Source: Syntrophaceae bacterium UBA2188
GTDB taxonomy: Bacteria; Desulfobacterota; BSN033; UBA1163
Direction: 5' to 3'
Length of the DNA stretch: 9,119 bases
Assembly (NCBI GenBank): GCA_002327985.1
Contig: DCVM01000015.1
Coordinates: 1-9,119, forward strand
Of the stretch, positions 1 through 6,035 are shown one piece after another (positions within the stretch are counted from its first letter, which is position 1; each line of letters opens with the position of its first letter). The translations under genes and the position numbers were made by a program. The notes beneath the pieces were generated by a model. The model made no database searches. It saw only the letters and a list, made by a program, of their open reading frames with translations, and was not told where the DNA came from.

Positions 1-12
1 CTTTTTGCTCAT
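1..12 (-). CDS. brnA: Start of a probable BrnA-type antitoxin (partial, off the left edge)
   Basis: Only an ATG and three further codons (MSKK) are visible before the window ends. The ATG lies inside the last visible codons of the upstream brnT frame, in a +1 register. BrnA antitoxin genes usually start by overlapping or abutting the brnT stop, so this is the expected place for the partner. The identity rests on position alone, because no BrnA sequence beyond the first residues can be read. Confidence 0.45.
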
Positions 13-271
13 AAATCCTCCGCTCCTTTGGAGTTGCCTTCCGGGCGGAAATTAACCTGATTTCCTCTTCACCCGAATAGGCGTAAACAACAACCAAAAT
101 CCTACCTATAATATCTGCTCCAACGGTTACAAAACGCTGTTCACCGTGCCGGGTATCTTCAATCGTTACGGCCATCGGGTCATCAAGCACCGTCGCAGCA
201 TGGGAGAACTCGATCCCGTGATTCCGAATGTTTGCCGCGGCCTTTTTTTTAACGTCCCAAACGACTCTCAT
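1..271 (-). CDS. brnT: BrnT family ribonuclease toxin (3' end outside the window)
   Basis: Ninety codons are visible, starting at ATG 271-269. The protein begins MRVVWDVKKKAAANIRNHGI and shows the BrnT pattern in order: the WD..K opening near residues 5-8, N14, the HG pair at 18-19, F22, DP at 31-32, a central beta-rich part with GRILVVVYAY at 57-66, and the closing IRLISARKATPKER at 71-84. BrnT toxins are small RelE-fold RNases of roughly 90-100 residues that cleave mRNA and are neutralised by BrnA, which also represses the operon. The visible part is therefore close to full length. There is no Shine-Dalgarno sequence before the ATG, but a consensus promoter sits immediately upstream, so the mRNA may be leaderless. 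The start is placed here because the family motif begins at residue 2. Confidence 0.88.
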   Translation of the reverse strand, partial: MRVVWDVKKKAAANIRNHGIEFSHAATVLDDPMAVTIEDTRHGEQRFVTVGADIIGRILVVVYAYSGEEEIRLISARKATPKERRIYEQK

Positions 272-274
272 TCT

Positions 275-303
275 ATTATATGCATATTATATGTATTTGT
301 CAA
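275..303 (-). promoter_or_regulatory. Consensus sigma-70 promoter of brnT
   Basis: On the minus strand TTGACA (303-298), a 17-nt spacer and TATAAT (280-275) form a perfect consensus promoter. Only three bases separate the -10 box from the ATG, so the expected +1 falls at or just inside the start codon. This implies a leaderless transcript, unless another promoter or start is used. Confidence 0.85.
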
Positions 304-320
304 TTTAAATCGTCTTGCCC

Positions 321-347
321 TTTAAGGTCACAAATTGTGACCTTAAA
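321..347. repeat. Palindrome P1 (CACAAATTGTG family)
   Basis: Perfect palindrome with 13-bp arms and a single central A at 334. Its core is GGTCACAAATTGTGACC. It lies 18 bp beyond the -35 box of brnT, a position suited to an operator or upstream element, but the same core also occurs inside ORF6N coding sequence. Confidence 0.85.
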
Positions 348-364
348 CAAGAAAACAAGTTGTT

Positions 365-389
365 TTGAAATCACGAATTGTGATTTCAA
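365..389. repeat. Palindrome P2 (CACAAATTGTG family)
   Basis: Ten-base perfect arms, TTGAAATCAC and GTGATTTCAA, flank GAATT. The core differs from P1 by A to G at one central position. The outer arms differ completely from those of P1 yet still pair with each other. Confidence 0.8.
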
Positions 390-433
390 GATGAAGAGAT
401 TCCCCTGAAGCATTTTATTGCCTTAACAACCCA

Positions 434-543
434 AAGCCCATTCGTTTTTAGAATAGGCTTAAGTTCAATCCCAAAATTTTTAAATATTTGAATCTCCCGC
501 CGGAATTTGCCCCAATATATCAAAAAAACAACGTTATGACAAT
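434..543. repeat. Interspersed hairpin-plus-tail repeat, copy A
   Basis: It starts with a hairpin (AAGCCCATTC at 434-443, GAATAGGCTT at 451-460) and continues with a conserved tail containing CCGGAATTTGCCCCA, TATATCAAAAAAA and ATGACAAT. The same order recurs in the same orientation at 7492-7601, and a partial version lies at 6140-6312. The hairpin resembles an intrinsic terminator stem, but no good T-run follows here. Confidence 0.75.
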
Positions 544-602
544 GGTTATGGAATTGGCAAGGAGATATAAATTTAGCTGTCTAAAATCGTCTTGTGAAAT
601 CC

Positions 603-635
603 CTCACACCTCCCTTTTCCAAAGGGAGGTGTGAG
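603..635 (-). terminator. Perfect hairpin just downstream of the ATPase gene
   Basis: CTCACACCTCCCTTT (603-617) pairs perfectly with 621-635 around a three-base loop. It begins three bases after the ATPase stop codon, so it probably ends or protects that transcript. The following minus-strand sequence (GGATTTCAC) has no strong U-tract, so it may instead be a dispersed palindromic repeat. Confidence 0.55.
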
Positions 636-638
636 AGT

Positions 639-1814
639 TTACCTTTCTTTCGACATGAGGTGGTCAATCAGTTGATGAAGTGGTGCCACCATCACCCCCT
701 TCTCTATGGGGTACGCTTCTTTAACAGGAGCAATAATCCACACTTCTTGAAACTTCAGGTCGCTCACTGCGTTCCAAAACCCCCGATTCAGATTTGGAGA
801 AGTCGATCCTTTGCATTCGATAGCCACATGTTTATTGCCCTTTTCAAGAATTAAATCGATTTCAGAACCGGAGGAAGTACGGTAGAAGGAAGCCTTCCAG
901 TTCGGCAAAAGAGAAAGAATATTCTCTATGACCAACCCCTCCCAGGAAGCGCCATAAACAGGATGGCCGAGGAGATCATTGTGGTTTTCAATACTGAGAA
1001 GCGCATGCAATATCCCGCTGTCTCGGATATAGATCTTCGGCGATTTAATCAGTCTCTTTTTCAGATTGGATTCATAGGGCCGAAGAACCCTGAGCACAAA
1101 AGACTGTTCCAGCATATCTATATAAGACCTTACCGTATGATGGCTTACTCCCATGGACTCTCCCAATTTCGAGCTGTTCAGAAGTTGTCCATGCAAGTGA
1201 GCACATATTCTCCAGAAGCGCTCAATCGTTTTGGCAGGGGTTCTGAAACCAAGCTGCGGGATGTCCCGTTCAAGAAATGTTCTGATAAAATCGAGACGCC
1301 ACTCGATACTTTCTTTCTCATTCGGCGCAAGGTAGCTTCTTGGAAAACCACCTCTTAACCAGAGTTTTCTTAACGTTTTTAAATGATGATCCTCAGAAAC
1401 TTCTTTTAAAACGAACGGAGTCAGTTCAAAATAGGATATCCTTCCTGCCAGTGTTTCAGAGCTCTGTTGAATCAGATCAGGCGAAGCAGAACCAAGTATA
1501 ATAAACTGTCCATTCTTTCTATTTTCATCCATGACGCTTCTTAACACGGGAAATAGCTCAGGAACCCTTTGAATCTCATCAAGGCAGATTAACTTATCGT
1601 TATTAAGGCTGAAGAAGGCTTCAGGATCTCTTAATTTGCTGACATCCGATGGCCGCTCAAGATCTAAATAGACCGCGCCTCCGATTTCAGAAATAATAGC
1701 CTTAGCGAGCGTGGATTTCCCGCATTGCCTGGGACCGAGGATGACGACCCCAGGCATATTCTCCAATTTCTGTTCGATGTTTGCTGTAATGATCCGTTTG
1801 ATATAAGTTTGCAT
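639..1814 (-). CDS. AAA ATPase with C-terminal DUF4143 domain
   Basis: 391 residues, full length for this family. Walker A is GPRQCGKST at 27-35, Walker B is LICLDE at 75-80, and a sensor-like ILGSAS lies at 106-111. A winged-helix stretch follows at about 214-241 (SKLGESMGVSHHTVRSYIDM), then a C-terminal restriction-nuclease-like DUF4143 region with the GSEIDLIL (316-323) and AIECKGS (331-337) blocks that match a D...ExK arrangement. These proteins are widespread on accessory DNA. They are usually annotated only as ATP-binding proteins, and their role in the cell is not established. The gene stands alone, with a strong promoter and no Shine-Dalgarno at normal spacing. The ATG at 1814 is supported by the conserved start just ahead of Walker A. 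Confidence 0.93.
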   Translation of the reverse strand: MQTYIKRIITANIEQKLENMPGVVILGPRQCGKSTLAKAIISEIGGAVYLDLERPSDVSKLRDPEAFFSLNNDKLICLDEIQRVPELFPVLRSVMDENRKNGQFIILGSASPDLIQQSSETLAGRISYFELTPFVLKEVSEDHHLKTLRKLWLRGGFPRSYLAPNEKESIEWRLDFIRTFLERDIPQLGFRTPAKTIERFWRICAHLHGQLLNSSKLGESMGVSHHTVRSYIDMLEQSFVLRVLRPYESNLKKRLIKSPKIYIRDSGILHALLSIENHNDLLGHPVYGASWEGLVIENILSLLPNWKASFYRTSSGSEIDLILEKGNKHVAIECKGSTSPNLNRGFWNAVSDLKFQEVWIIAPVKEAYPIEKGVMVAPLHQLIDHLMSKER

Positions 1815-1820
1815 ATTGGA

Positions 1821-1849
1821 ACTATACCTTCCAATTTACAATATGTCAA
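1821..1849 (-). promoter_or_regulatory. Promoter of the ATPase/DUF4143 gene
   Basis: Minus-strand TTGACA (1849-1844), a 17-nt spacer and TATAGT (1826-1821). Six bases separate the -10 box from the ATG, which puts the expected +1 on the A of the start codon. A GGAAGG lies in the spacer and would act as a ribosome binding site only on a longer transcript from further upstream. Confidence 0.75.
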
Positions 1850-1885
1850 GTTTTATTATATTTCTCTTTTAAAGTTCCTCCAGAA

Positions 1886-1965
1886 TTCACCCCACCCCTA
1901 CCTTCGCCGAAGCTTCCGCAGGCAGGCTTACCCTCCCCTGTAGATAGGAAGGAGGTGAAGGATGA
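1886..1965. repeat. GC-rich intergenic repeat remnant
   Basis: The tract between the ATPase start and the hsdR stop contains CCTTCGCCGAAGCTTCCGC followed by GGCAGGC, with roughly complementary purine/pyrimidine-rich ends (TTCACC near 1887, GGTGAAGG near 1953). Such CCTTCG/CGAAGG segments look like dispersed palindromic repeats. A related one lies near 6750-6780. No gene is visible. Confidence 0.4.
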
Positions 1966-1974
1966 GGGACACTT

Positions 1975-3509
1975 CTATGCAGCATATAGTAATGTCTGTA
2001 ATTGATTTACCGCTTCTTTTAACTTTTCTGCCCCGCCAAAGAAGGCTGCAATCTCTATTACGTTTCCATGTTGAGAAATTGGAGGAACTCTCAATACATC
2101 AGGGATGACAAACTGAGCAGTTCCATAATCGGAATATTTATCCAAAAGCTCATTTAGTATAACTTTAGCCTCGGGGCCATATTGGTCGAAAAAGTCTTTC
2201 TTCTCTTTTCGAAGCCGATCAGCATGTTCCTGATCCACACAGAAGACAATTGTTTTCGCAAATCGATCATTTTTCTTAAAAAACTCCGTTAGGTGCCGAG
2301 CGACAGCCTCAGTTCGAGCGCGTAATGCCACGATGCGTTCAAAATCTGGGGTGTGATATTCTTCGTCTGGAATCTCTTGACCATAACGATCGAGTTCGCC
2401 TTTACTCGGGCGCCATCCAGCAGCATCATAGGTAGTGATCACGCGGTGCACTCGATAGGGAGCAAGGAATCCATCATCAATCCCTTGACGAAGGCTATAG
2501 GTATAGATCGGGTTTCCAAAATATCGGTAGGTATCCCGATTGTCCTCCCGAAGTGGTGTCGCTGTCATCCCCAACTGGTAAGCTGGTTTAAAATATTCAA
2601 GGATCTCTCGCCAATTGCTCTCATCACGAGCACTTCCTCTTTGGCATTCATCTACGATAATAAGGTCAAAGAAGTCTGGAGAATATTCTTTGTAGAGACC
2701 AGGGCGCCTCTCATCTTTGGCGATAGACTGATAGGTTGCGAAATAAATCTCACGGCCCTTGTTAACTATTCCATTCTCAATCTTCCAGCGGGCGTCCCCA
2801 AAGGGAGCGAAGGTCTTATCTTTGGGATCATCAACCAGGATGTTTCTATCAGCCAAATAGAGAATTTTAGGGCGCCTGTATTCCCCGGTCCTATTCCAAC
2901 GAGCGTTCCAAAGCTTCCAGCAGATTTGGAAGGCAACGAGAGTCTTGCCAGTCCCTGTAGCCATTGTTAATAGAATGCGGGATTTATTCTGAAGTATTGA
3001 TTGGATGGCCCTGTTGATTGCAATTTCTTGGTAATACGAGGGGTATTTTGGCTTTGAAGGAAGGAAGGTGTGAGGAGACGTTTTCCTAAATTGTCATCAA
3101 ATTTCTGAGCAGCTTGTAAACGTGTCCAAAGTTCGGCTGGGGTTGGAAATGAATGAACCTCTCTTTCTTGGCCAGAAAGGTAATCAAACTCGATGATGCC
3201 ATGACCATTGGTTGAATAGGCGAATTTTAATCCGAGAATTTCGGCATAATCCTTGGCCTGCTGAAGCCCATCACTTGGGGTTTTAAACGCAGCTTTCGCC
3301 TCAATAACGGCAATCATGAAATCACGAGTGTAACGAAGAAGATAATCGGCTCGCTTTTGTTTCTGGCGTTTGATTTTTTGGTCTGTGACTACGATACGGC
3401 CATCTGTAAAGGTTTTTTCCTCTGTGAAGGAATGGGGTTCATTATCCCAACCAGCCTGGGTGAGCTTTGGGAGGACATACTTTCTGCAGGTATCAGCTTC
3501 GGTAATCAT
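1975..3509 (-). pseudogene. hsdR: Type I restriction enzyme R subunit (HsdR), frameshifted and internally deleted
   Basis: The first 180-codon frame (3509-2967) carries the N-terminal nuclease: ADYLLRY with D55, VIEAKAAFK with E70 and K72, and the type I QxxxY motif (Q84-Y88). Homology leaves the frame near 3037. One missing base turns the expected RYYQEIAINRAIQSILQ into RITKKLQS. The second frame (to 1975) continues with TGTGKT (motif I), LIIVDECQRGSA (motif II, with Q where the family has H) and GMTATP (motif III). After FCVDQEHADRL near 2215 it jumps straight into RKEKKDFFDQYGPEA, which belongs near the C-terminus, so the rest of the second RecA domain with motifs V and VI is lost in frame. 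It ends normally with AVNQLQTLLYAA. No hsdM or hsdS is nearby. It probably has no restriction activity. Confidence 0.9.
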
Positions 3510-3859
3510 TTTTAATTATTGATCATCCACGGAATACATTATCATTGTGCCAGGAGATGTATTCCGACCCTGGGCGTGCAGAGTGCCGGTGTCAGGTCTA
3601 CACTATTCACCGACCCCCTCACCCTTCAATTTTTCGCGGGTTCGTTTCCATCAAAACCGCGACCAAGGGGAGAGGGTCAGGTCTTGCAATCATACATTCG
3701 CCTTTTCAATCCCCTTTTCATCTTCCCTCCCCTTTCCATTGTTCTGGAGTATGCCACTCAAGCCACAATACGACCCATCCTCAAATCCTAATCCTTCTTT
3801 ATCTTTATAACACCTAACTCTTCCTCTTCGTTTTGGTGATATAAGGAACTTTAGCTTCT
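3510..3859. other. Intergenic tract holding an ORF6N tail remnant and repeats
   Basis: No complete gene. At 3795-3859 the minus strand still encodes the original end of the neighbouring ORF6N protein (EEAKVPYITKTKRKS then TAG), now cut off by the GIY-YIG insertion. Near 3616-3634 is a CCCTCACCCTTCAATTTTT segment that recurs at 6676 and, slightly altered, at 4704. The short overlapping plus-strand ORFs at 3519-3817 have no recognisable content. Confidence 0.6.
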
Positions 3860-4120
3860 TCACCCCGTTAGAGATAAGAACCGCCTCAATCTATTTCTTA
3901 AATATCGCTTGCCCATTCCTGATTTCAAGTATTTCTCACGAGCTAAACTATCTTGTTCGTTCGAACATGCTTCATAATATATAAGCTCAAAAGGGCCCCT
4001 TCCTTTTGTTGAAAACACTCTACCTGTATTGTGTTCTCGGAGGCGGTTCTGCAGGTCCCTTGTAAATCCTGTATAAAGCTGTTTATCCTTATTGCTCTTT
4101 ATTACATAAACATAGTACAT
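3860..4120 (-). CDS. Small GIY-YIG endonuclease (UPF0213/URI type)
   Basis: 86 residues, a stand-alone GIY-YIG domain. YYVYVIKS at 2-9 is the GIY strand and LYTGFT at 15-20 the YIG strand. NRLREHNTGR at 25-34 holds the probable catalytic arginine, and AREKYLKSG at 60-68 holds the probable metal-binding glutamate (E62). The family fold cuts DNA as in Slx1 and UvrC. Cellular roles of the short UPF0213 proteins are largely unknown. The ATG at 4120-4118 overlaps the end of the ORF6N frame by 19 bases, and no clear Shine-Dalgarno is seen, so translation may be coupled to ORF6N. The C-terminal FLSLTG is encoded within the terminal inverted repeat. A role in moving the element is inferred. Confidence 0.92.
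   Translation of the reverse strand: MYYVYVIKSNKDKQLYTGFTRDLQNRLREHNTGRVFSTKGRGPFELIYYEACSNEQDSLAREKYLKSGMGKRYLRNRLRRFLSLTG
3862..3875. repeat. Left terminal inverted repeat of the GIY-YIG element
   Basis: ACCCCGTTAGAGAT. Read on the minus strand it encodes the last residues of the nuclease (SLTG) and supplies the T of its stop codon. The remaining GA of TGA comes from host DNA at 3861-3860. Confidence 0.85.
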
Positions 4121-4680
4121 GATTTGTAATCTCTAACGGGGTCCAACCCTATTCGTCTCTTGGGCGGTTCGGGTTCTGATGGGGGGCTCAGCAACCGTCT
4201 AATTTGTGTAAACATTTCGTTGATCGCAGTCTCGTGGGTATCAAGTCTCATGGTCAGCTCTTTTTCCAACTCAGCGAGTTTGCGCGTAAGGCCCCGTTGC
4301 TCAATGAGCATCTGCCGCATACGAATGAACGCACGTACCACAAATACACTCATCTGAACGGCCTTTGCAGATCTCAAAATATTGGCAGCCATAACTGTGC
4401 CGTGTTCAGTAAATACGTATGGGAAAGTTCGTCGGCCACCTCGACCAGGCTTTGACATCGCAAATTGCGATATCAAAGAGACTGCTTCATCGCGTGTAAG
4501 TTGGAACATGAAATCTTCGGGGAACCGAGAGCGGTTACGTTTGACCGCTTCATTAAAACGAAAGGTAGGAACCCCGTAAAGGGCAGCCAGATCCCGATCT
4601 AAAATAACTCTTTTACCTCGGACTGTAAGAATTAAAGTTGTTATGTCAATAGTGCTGTAATCTGCCATTTCCCTCTTCAT
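4102..4680 (-). CDS. ORF6N-domain DNA-binding protein, C-terminus altered by element insertion
   Basis: 192 residues. The ORF6N (KilA-N related) domain covers roughly 14-100: VRGKRVILDRDLAALYGVPT at 20-39, the FPEDFMFQLT block at 53-62 and FTEHGTVMAANIL at 90-102. A coiled coil follows (about 118-163, LTRKLAELEKELTMRL), then a proline-rich linker. ORF6N proteins come from phages and accessory DNA and are thought to bind DNA. The last residues (DPVRDYKSCTMFM) are encoded by the inserted GIY-YIG element and replace the native lysine-rich tail preserved at 3795-3859. GGAAGG six bases before the ATG supports this start, and it lies inside the upstream small ORF. Palindrome P3 encodes SLISQFAMS at 68-76. 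The protein is probably stable but has lost its basic tail. Confidence 0.9.
   Translation of the reverse strand: MKREMADYSTIDITTLILTVRGKRVILDRDLAALYGVPTFRFNEAVKRNRSRFPEDFMFQLTRDEAVSLISQFAMSKPGRGGRRTFPYVFTEHGTVMAANILRSAKAVQMSVFVVRAFIRMRQMLIEQRGLTRKLAELEKELTMRLDTHETAINEMFTQIRRLLSPPSEPEPPKRRIGLDPVRDYKSCTMFM
4129..4142. repeat. Right terminal inverted repeat of the GIY-YIG element
   Basis: ATCTCTAACGGGGT, the exact inverse of 3862-3875. It ends nine bases before the nuclease start codon and is also read as codons by the interrupted ORF6N gene (residues DPVRD). Confidence 0.85.
4450..4478. repeat. Palindrome P3, inside the ORF6N coding sequence
   Basis: Fourteen-base arms around a central A at 4464, with one mismatch (4456/4472). 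The core is ATCGCAAATTGCGAT: compared with the other copies, the CAC/GTG pair is CGC/GCG, a change made in both arms. On the minus strand the core is read TCG-CAA-TTT-GCG. Confidence 0.85.
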
Positions 4681-4682
4681 TC

Positions 4683-4892
4683 TCAGCCTTCCCTTATCTG
4701 ATTCCTCTCACCTTTCAATTTTTCAGGCGTGCTTTCTTCGAGCCACAACTTGCAGATGTTTTTCCACCCAATTCGCCGATACTTTTTAAAATCTTTTTTT
4801 AACTCGTCAATATCCTTTGCTGCAAGAAGTTCTTCCTGGGCAGCCCTCAAATCTTCAATCGGTGCAATTGCTGGCATAAACACTAACCCCAC
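4683..4892 (-). CDS. Small protein of unknown function upstream of ORF6N
   Basis: 69 codons from a GTG at 4892, or 64 from the ATG at 4877. The sequence is mostly helical and charged (IEDLRAAQEELLAAKDIDEL, KKDFKKYRRIGWKNICKLWL) and ends ESTPEKLKGERNQIREG. I do not recognise a family. A stop codon lies just upstream in frame, and no strong ribosome binding site is visible, so it could be the remnant of a longer gene. Its TGA stop is two bases before the ORF6N start, and the ORF6N ribosome binding site lies in its last codons, so the two would be co-translated. The PEKLKGE segment is also a repeat found at 3616-3634 and 6676-6694, which suggests a repeat was read into the C-terminus. Confidence 0.45.
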   Translation of the reverse strand: MGLVFMPAIAPIEDLRAAQEELLAAKDIDELKKDFKKYRRIGWKNICKLWLEESTPEKLKGERNQIREG

Positions 4893-5001
4893 GTTGAAGG
4901 ATCGCTATGCTTAAGGAGCACTCTGTTTAAGGTGCGTTTCACTTGAGGCCATTAAGTCCAAGTACTTCCCTCACGATGTAAAAAAAACCATCTTTCCGTC
5001 T

Positions 5002-5439
5002 TTATAAAAGCCCCGAATGGTTTTTCTTAAGCCAAGCGATGACCTCGTCCCTTAAATCTTTGGCCAAGGCAACCATTTCTTTTACCTCTTGTTCAGATAC
5101 TGCACCTGCACGTTCGTAGCTGCCTATATTCCTTTTCTTTCGGAATTTATCCAATTGACCAATGAGGCTTTCGTCGGCCTTGATGGTATGAACAAGCGAT
5201 TGAATCACACGGTAATGATGAGCCTCCCTCGCCGCCCGATAACCAGCAGCGGCAAGGGCCGCCGTTGCCGCTTGCAATGCCGCGTTGTAAGCGATATTGA
5301 GTTTCCAGTCCGGACTAAGGTTGGCCGCTTGGCATTGGGCCAAGTCACGATCTGCCATGCTTAGCAAGTCCAAAATCTCCTGCCGACTCGTTTGATGCTC
5401 AATGAGCCAGTGGTTTTTTAGCCAGTCTTGCAAGCTCAA
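5002..5439 (-). CDS. HEPN-domain protein, partner of the nucleotidyltransferase
   Basis: 145 residues from a TTG at 5439, chosen because GGAG lies at good spacing before it (GGAGACAAACTTG) and the helical domain begins at once. The fold is all-helical (DRDLAQCQAANLSPDWKLNI, alanine-rich ALQAATAALAAAGYRAAREA, HHYRVIQSL). The HEPN signature near the C-terminus reads RKKRNIGSYE, an RNxxxY form rather than the classical RxxxxH. In MNT-HEPN modules the HEPN protein is the RNase-like toxin and the nucleotidyltransferase inactivates it by adding nucleotides near the active site. This RN...Y variant also has a tyrosine in the motif region. The gene overlaps its upstream neighbour by 41 bases, a tight operon. 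Confidence 0.8.
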   Translation of the reverse strand: MSLQDWLKNHWLIEHQTSRQEILDLLSMADRDLAQCQAANLSPDWKLNIAYNAALQAATAALAAAGYRAAREAHHYRVIQSLVHTIKADESLIGQLDKFRKKRNIGSYERAGAVSEQEVKEMVALAKDLRDEVIAWLKKNHSGLL

Positions 5440-6025
5440 GTTTGTCTCCGATGAGGAACAACATGGGTCCTCTTAAGACATCGTCGAGGAAATGGTGCCC
5501 TGCCGCCAGTTTTGACCGGAACTCTGCAGGAGGATAAACGGTTGGATTGATCTCTCGACCAATGGTCGTTTGAGCCTCTCTGAGAGATGAGACAATTTCG
5601 CCAAATGTCACCTTGCCTACAATTAAGACATCCACATCGCTATCCATCTGTTCTTCGCTGCGTGCGATGGATCCATAGATGAAGGCCACATGGATACGGT
5701 CACCCAAAGGGGCCAAAGCAGCTTGGAGTGTAGCCCCCACCCCAACCGTCTTGACGACTAAGGCTTTCAGTTCTTGAAATACAGGACATCTGGAATTCGC
5801 CTGGTAATAGACCTGATGGCCACGGACGATGCGCTGAATGATTCCAGCGCCTGAAAGCTGCTTTAATTCTCTTTGCACTGCACCCAGTCCAACTCCAGCG
5901 GACCGAGCAATTTGGCGGAGGTAGAAAGCCTCTTCGACATTGCTGTAGAGTAACGAGAGAACTGCCCGACGGGTCTTACTAAACAGGGTCTTAGATAGGT
6001 TATTGGTTTCAGAGAATGTACTCAT
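5399..6025 (-). CDS. Winged-helix/MNT-type nucleotidyltransferase (antitoxin and autorepressor)
   Basis: 208 residues from the ATG at 6025. The N-terminal winged helix (about 17-78) includes FYLRQIARSAGVGLGAVQRE and the wing IIQRIVRGHQVYYQ. The nucleotidyltransferase domain has the diagnostic YGSIAR (G118-S119) followed by DSDVDVLIVG, with D128, D130 and D132 as metal ligands. The protein would modify the HEPN product encoded downstream. The longer frame to 6088 is rejected: its 21 extra codons run through the promoter and the operator, while family similarity starts after M22. The wHTH fused to the antitoxin and the palindrome at the promoter together suggest autoregulation. Confidence 0.88.
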   Translation of the reverse strand: MSTFSETNNLSKTLFSKTRRAVLSLLYSNVEEAFYLRQIARSAGVGLGAVQRELKQLSGAGIIQRIVRGHQVYYQANSRCPVFQELKALVVKTVGVGATLQAALAPLGDRIHVAFIYGSIARSEEQMDSDVDVLIVGKVTFGEIVSSLREAQTTIGREINPTVYPPAEFRSKLAAGHHFLDDVLRGPMLFLIGDKLELARLAKKPLAH

Positions 6026-6035
6026 TGTGGATACA

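Larger units (their letters stand above)
272..638. other. Intergenic tract between brnT and the ATPase gene
   Basis: No supported gene. The tract holds the brnT promoter, two CACAAATTGTG-type palindromes (321-347 and 365-389), one copy of a roughly 110-bp interspersed hairpin repeat (434-543) and a perfect 15-bp hairpin next to the ATPase stop codon (603-635). The short plus-strand ORF that starts at 594 is antisense to the ATPase and has no recognisable content. Confidence 0.7.
3862..4142 (-). mobile_element. 281-bp GIY-YIG endonuclease element with 14-bp terminal inverted repeats
   Basis: The ends are perfect inverted repeats: ACCCCGTTAGAGAT at 3862-3875 and its complement at 4129-4142. 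The only gene between them is a GIY-YIG nuclease. The element lies inside the 3' end of an ORF6N gene. Upstream, the host frame reads PPKRRIGL and then enters the element; past the other end the lost host tail resumes as EEAKVPYITKTKRKS. The second ORF6N copy has the same stretch uninterrupted (PPKKKIGFLVEEPKIPYIKKKKRKN). A target duplication cannot be defined. Mobility is inferred from this filled and empty pair. Confidence 0.8.

Noticed and set aside
321..389. Palindromes as CRP or FNR sites
   Set aside because: CRP sites read TGTGA-N6-TCACA, whereas these read TCACA-N3-TGTGA, the inverse order. The FNR pattern TTGAT-N4-ATCAA is not present.
434..460. Repeated hairpins as part of a CRISPR array
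   Set aside because: Only three dispersed copies, kilobases apart, with no regular spacers and no cas genes.
963..1358. 131-codon open frame on the plus strand
   Set aside because: Antisense to the DUF4143 ATPase, with no family features.
2353..2970. 205-codon open frame on the plus strand
   Set aside because: It lies wholly antisense to the hsdR helicase region, which has clear motifs. The plus-strand translation has no recognisable content.
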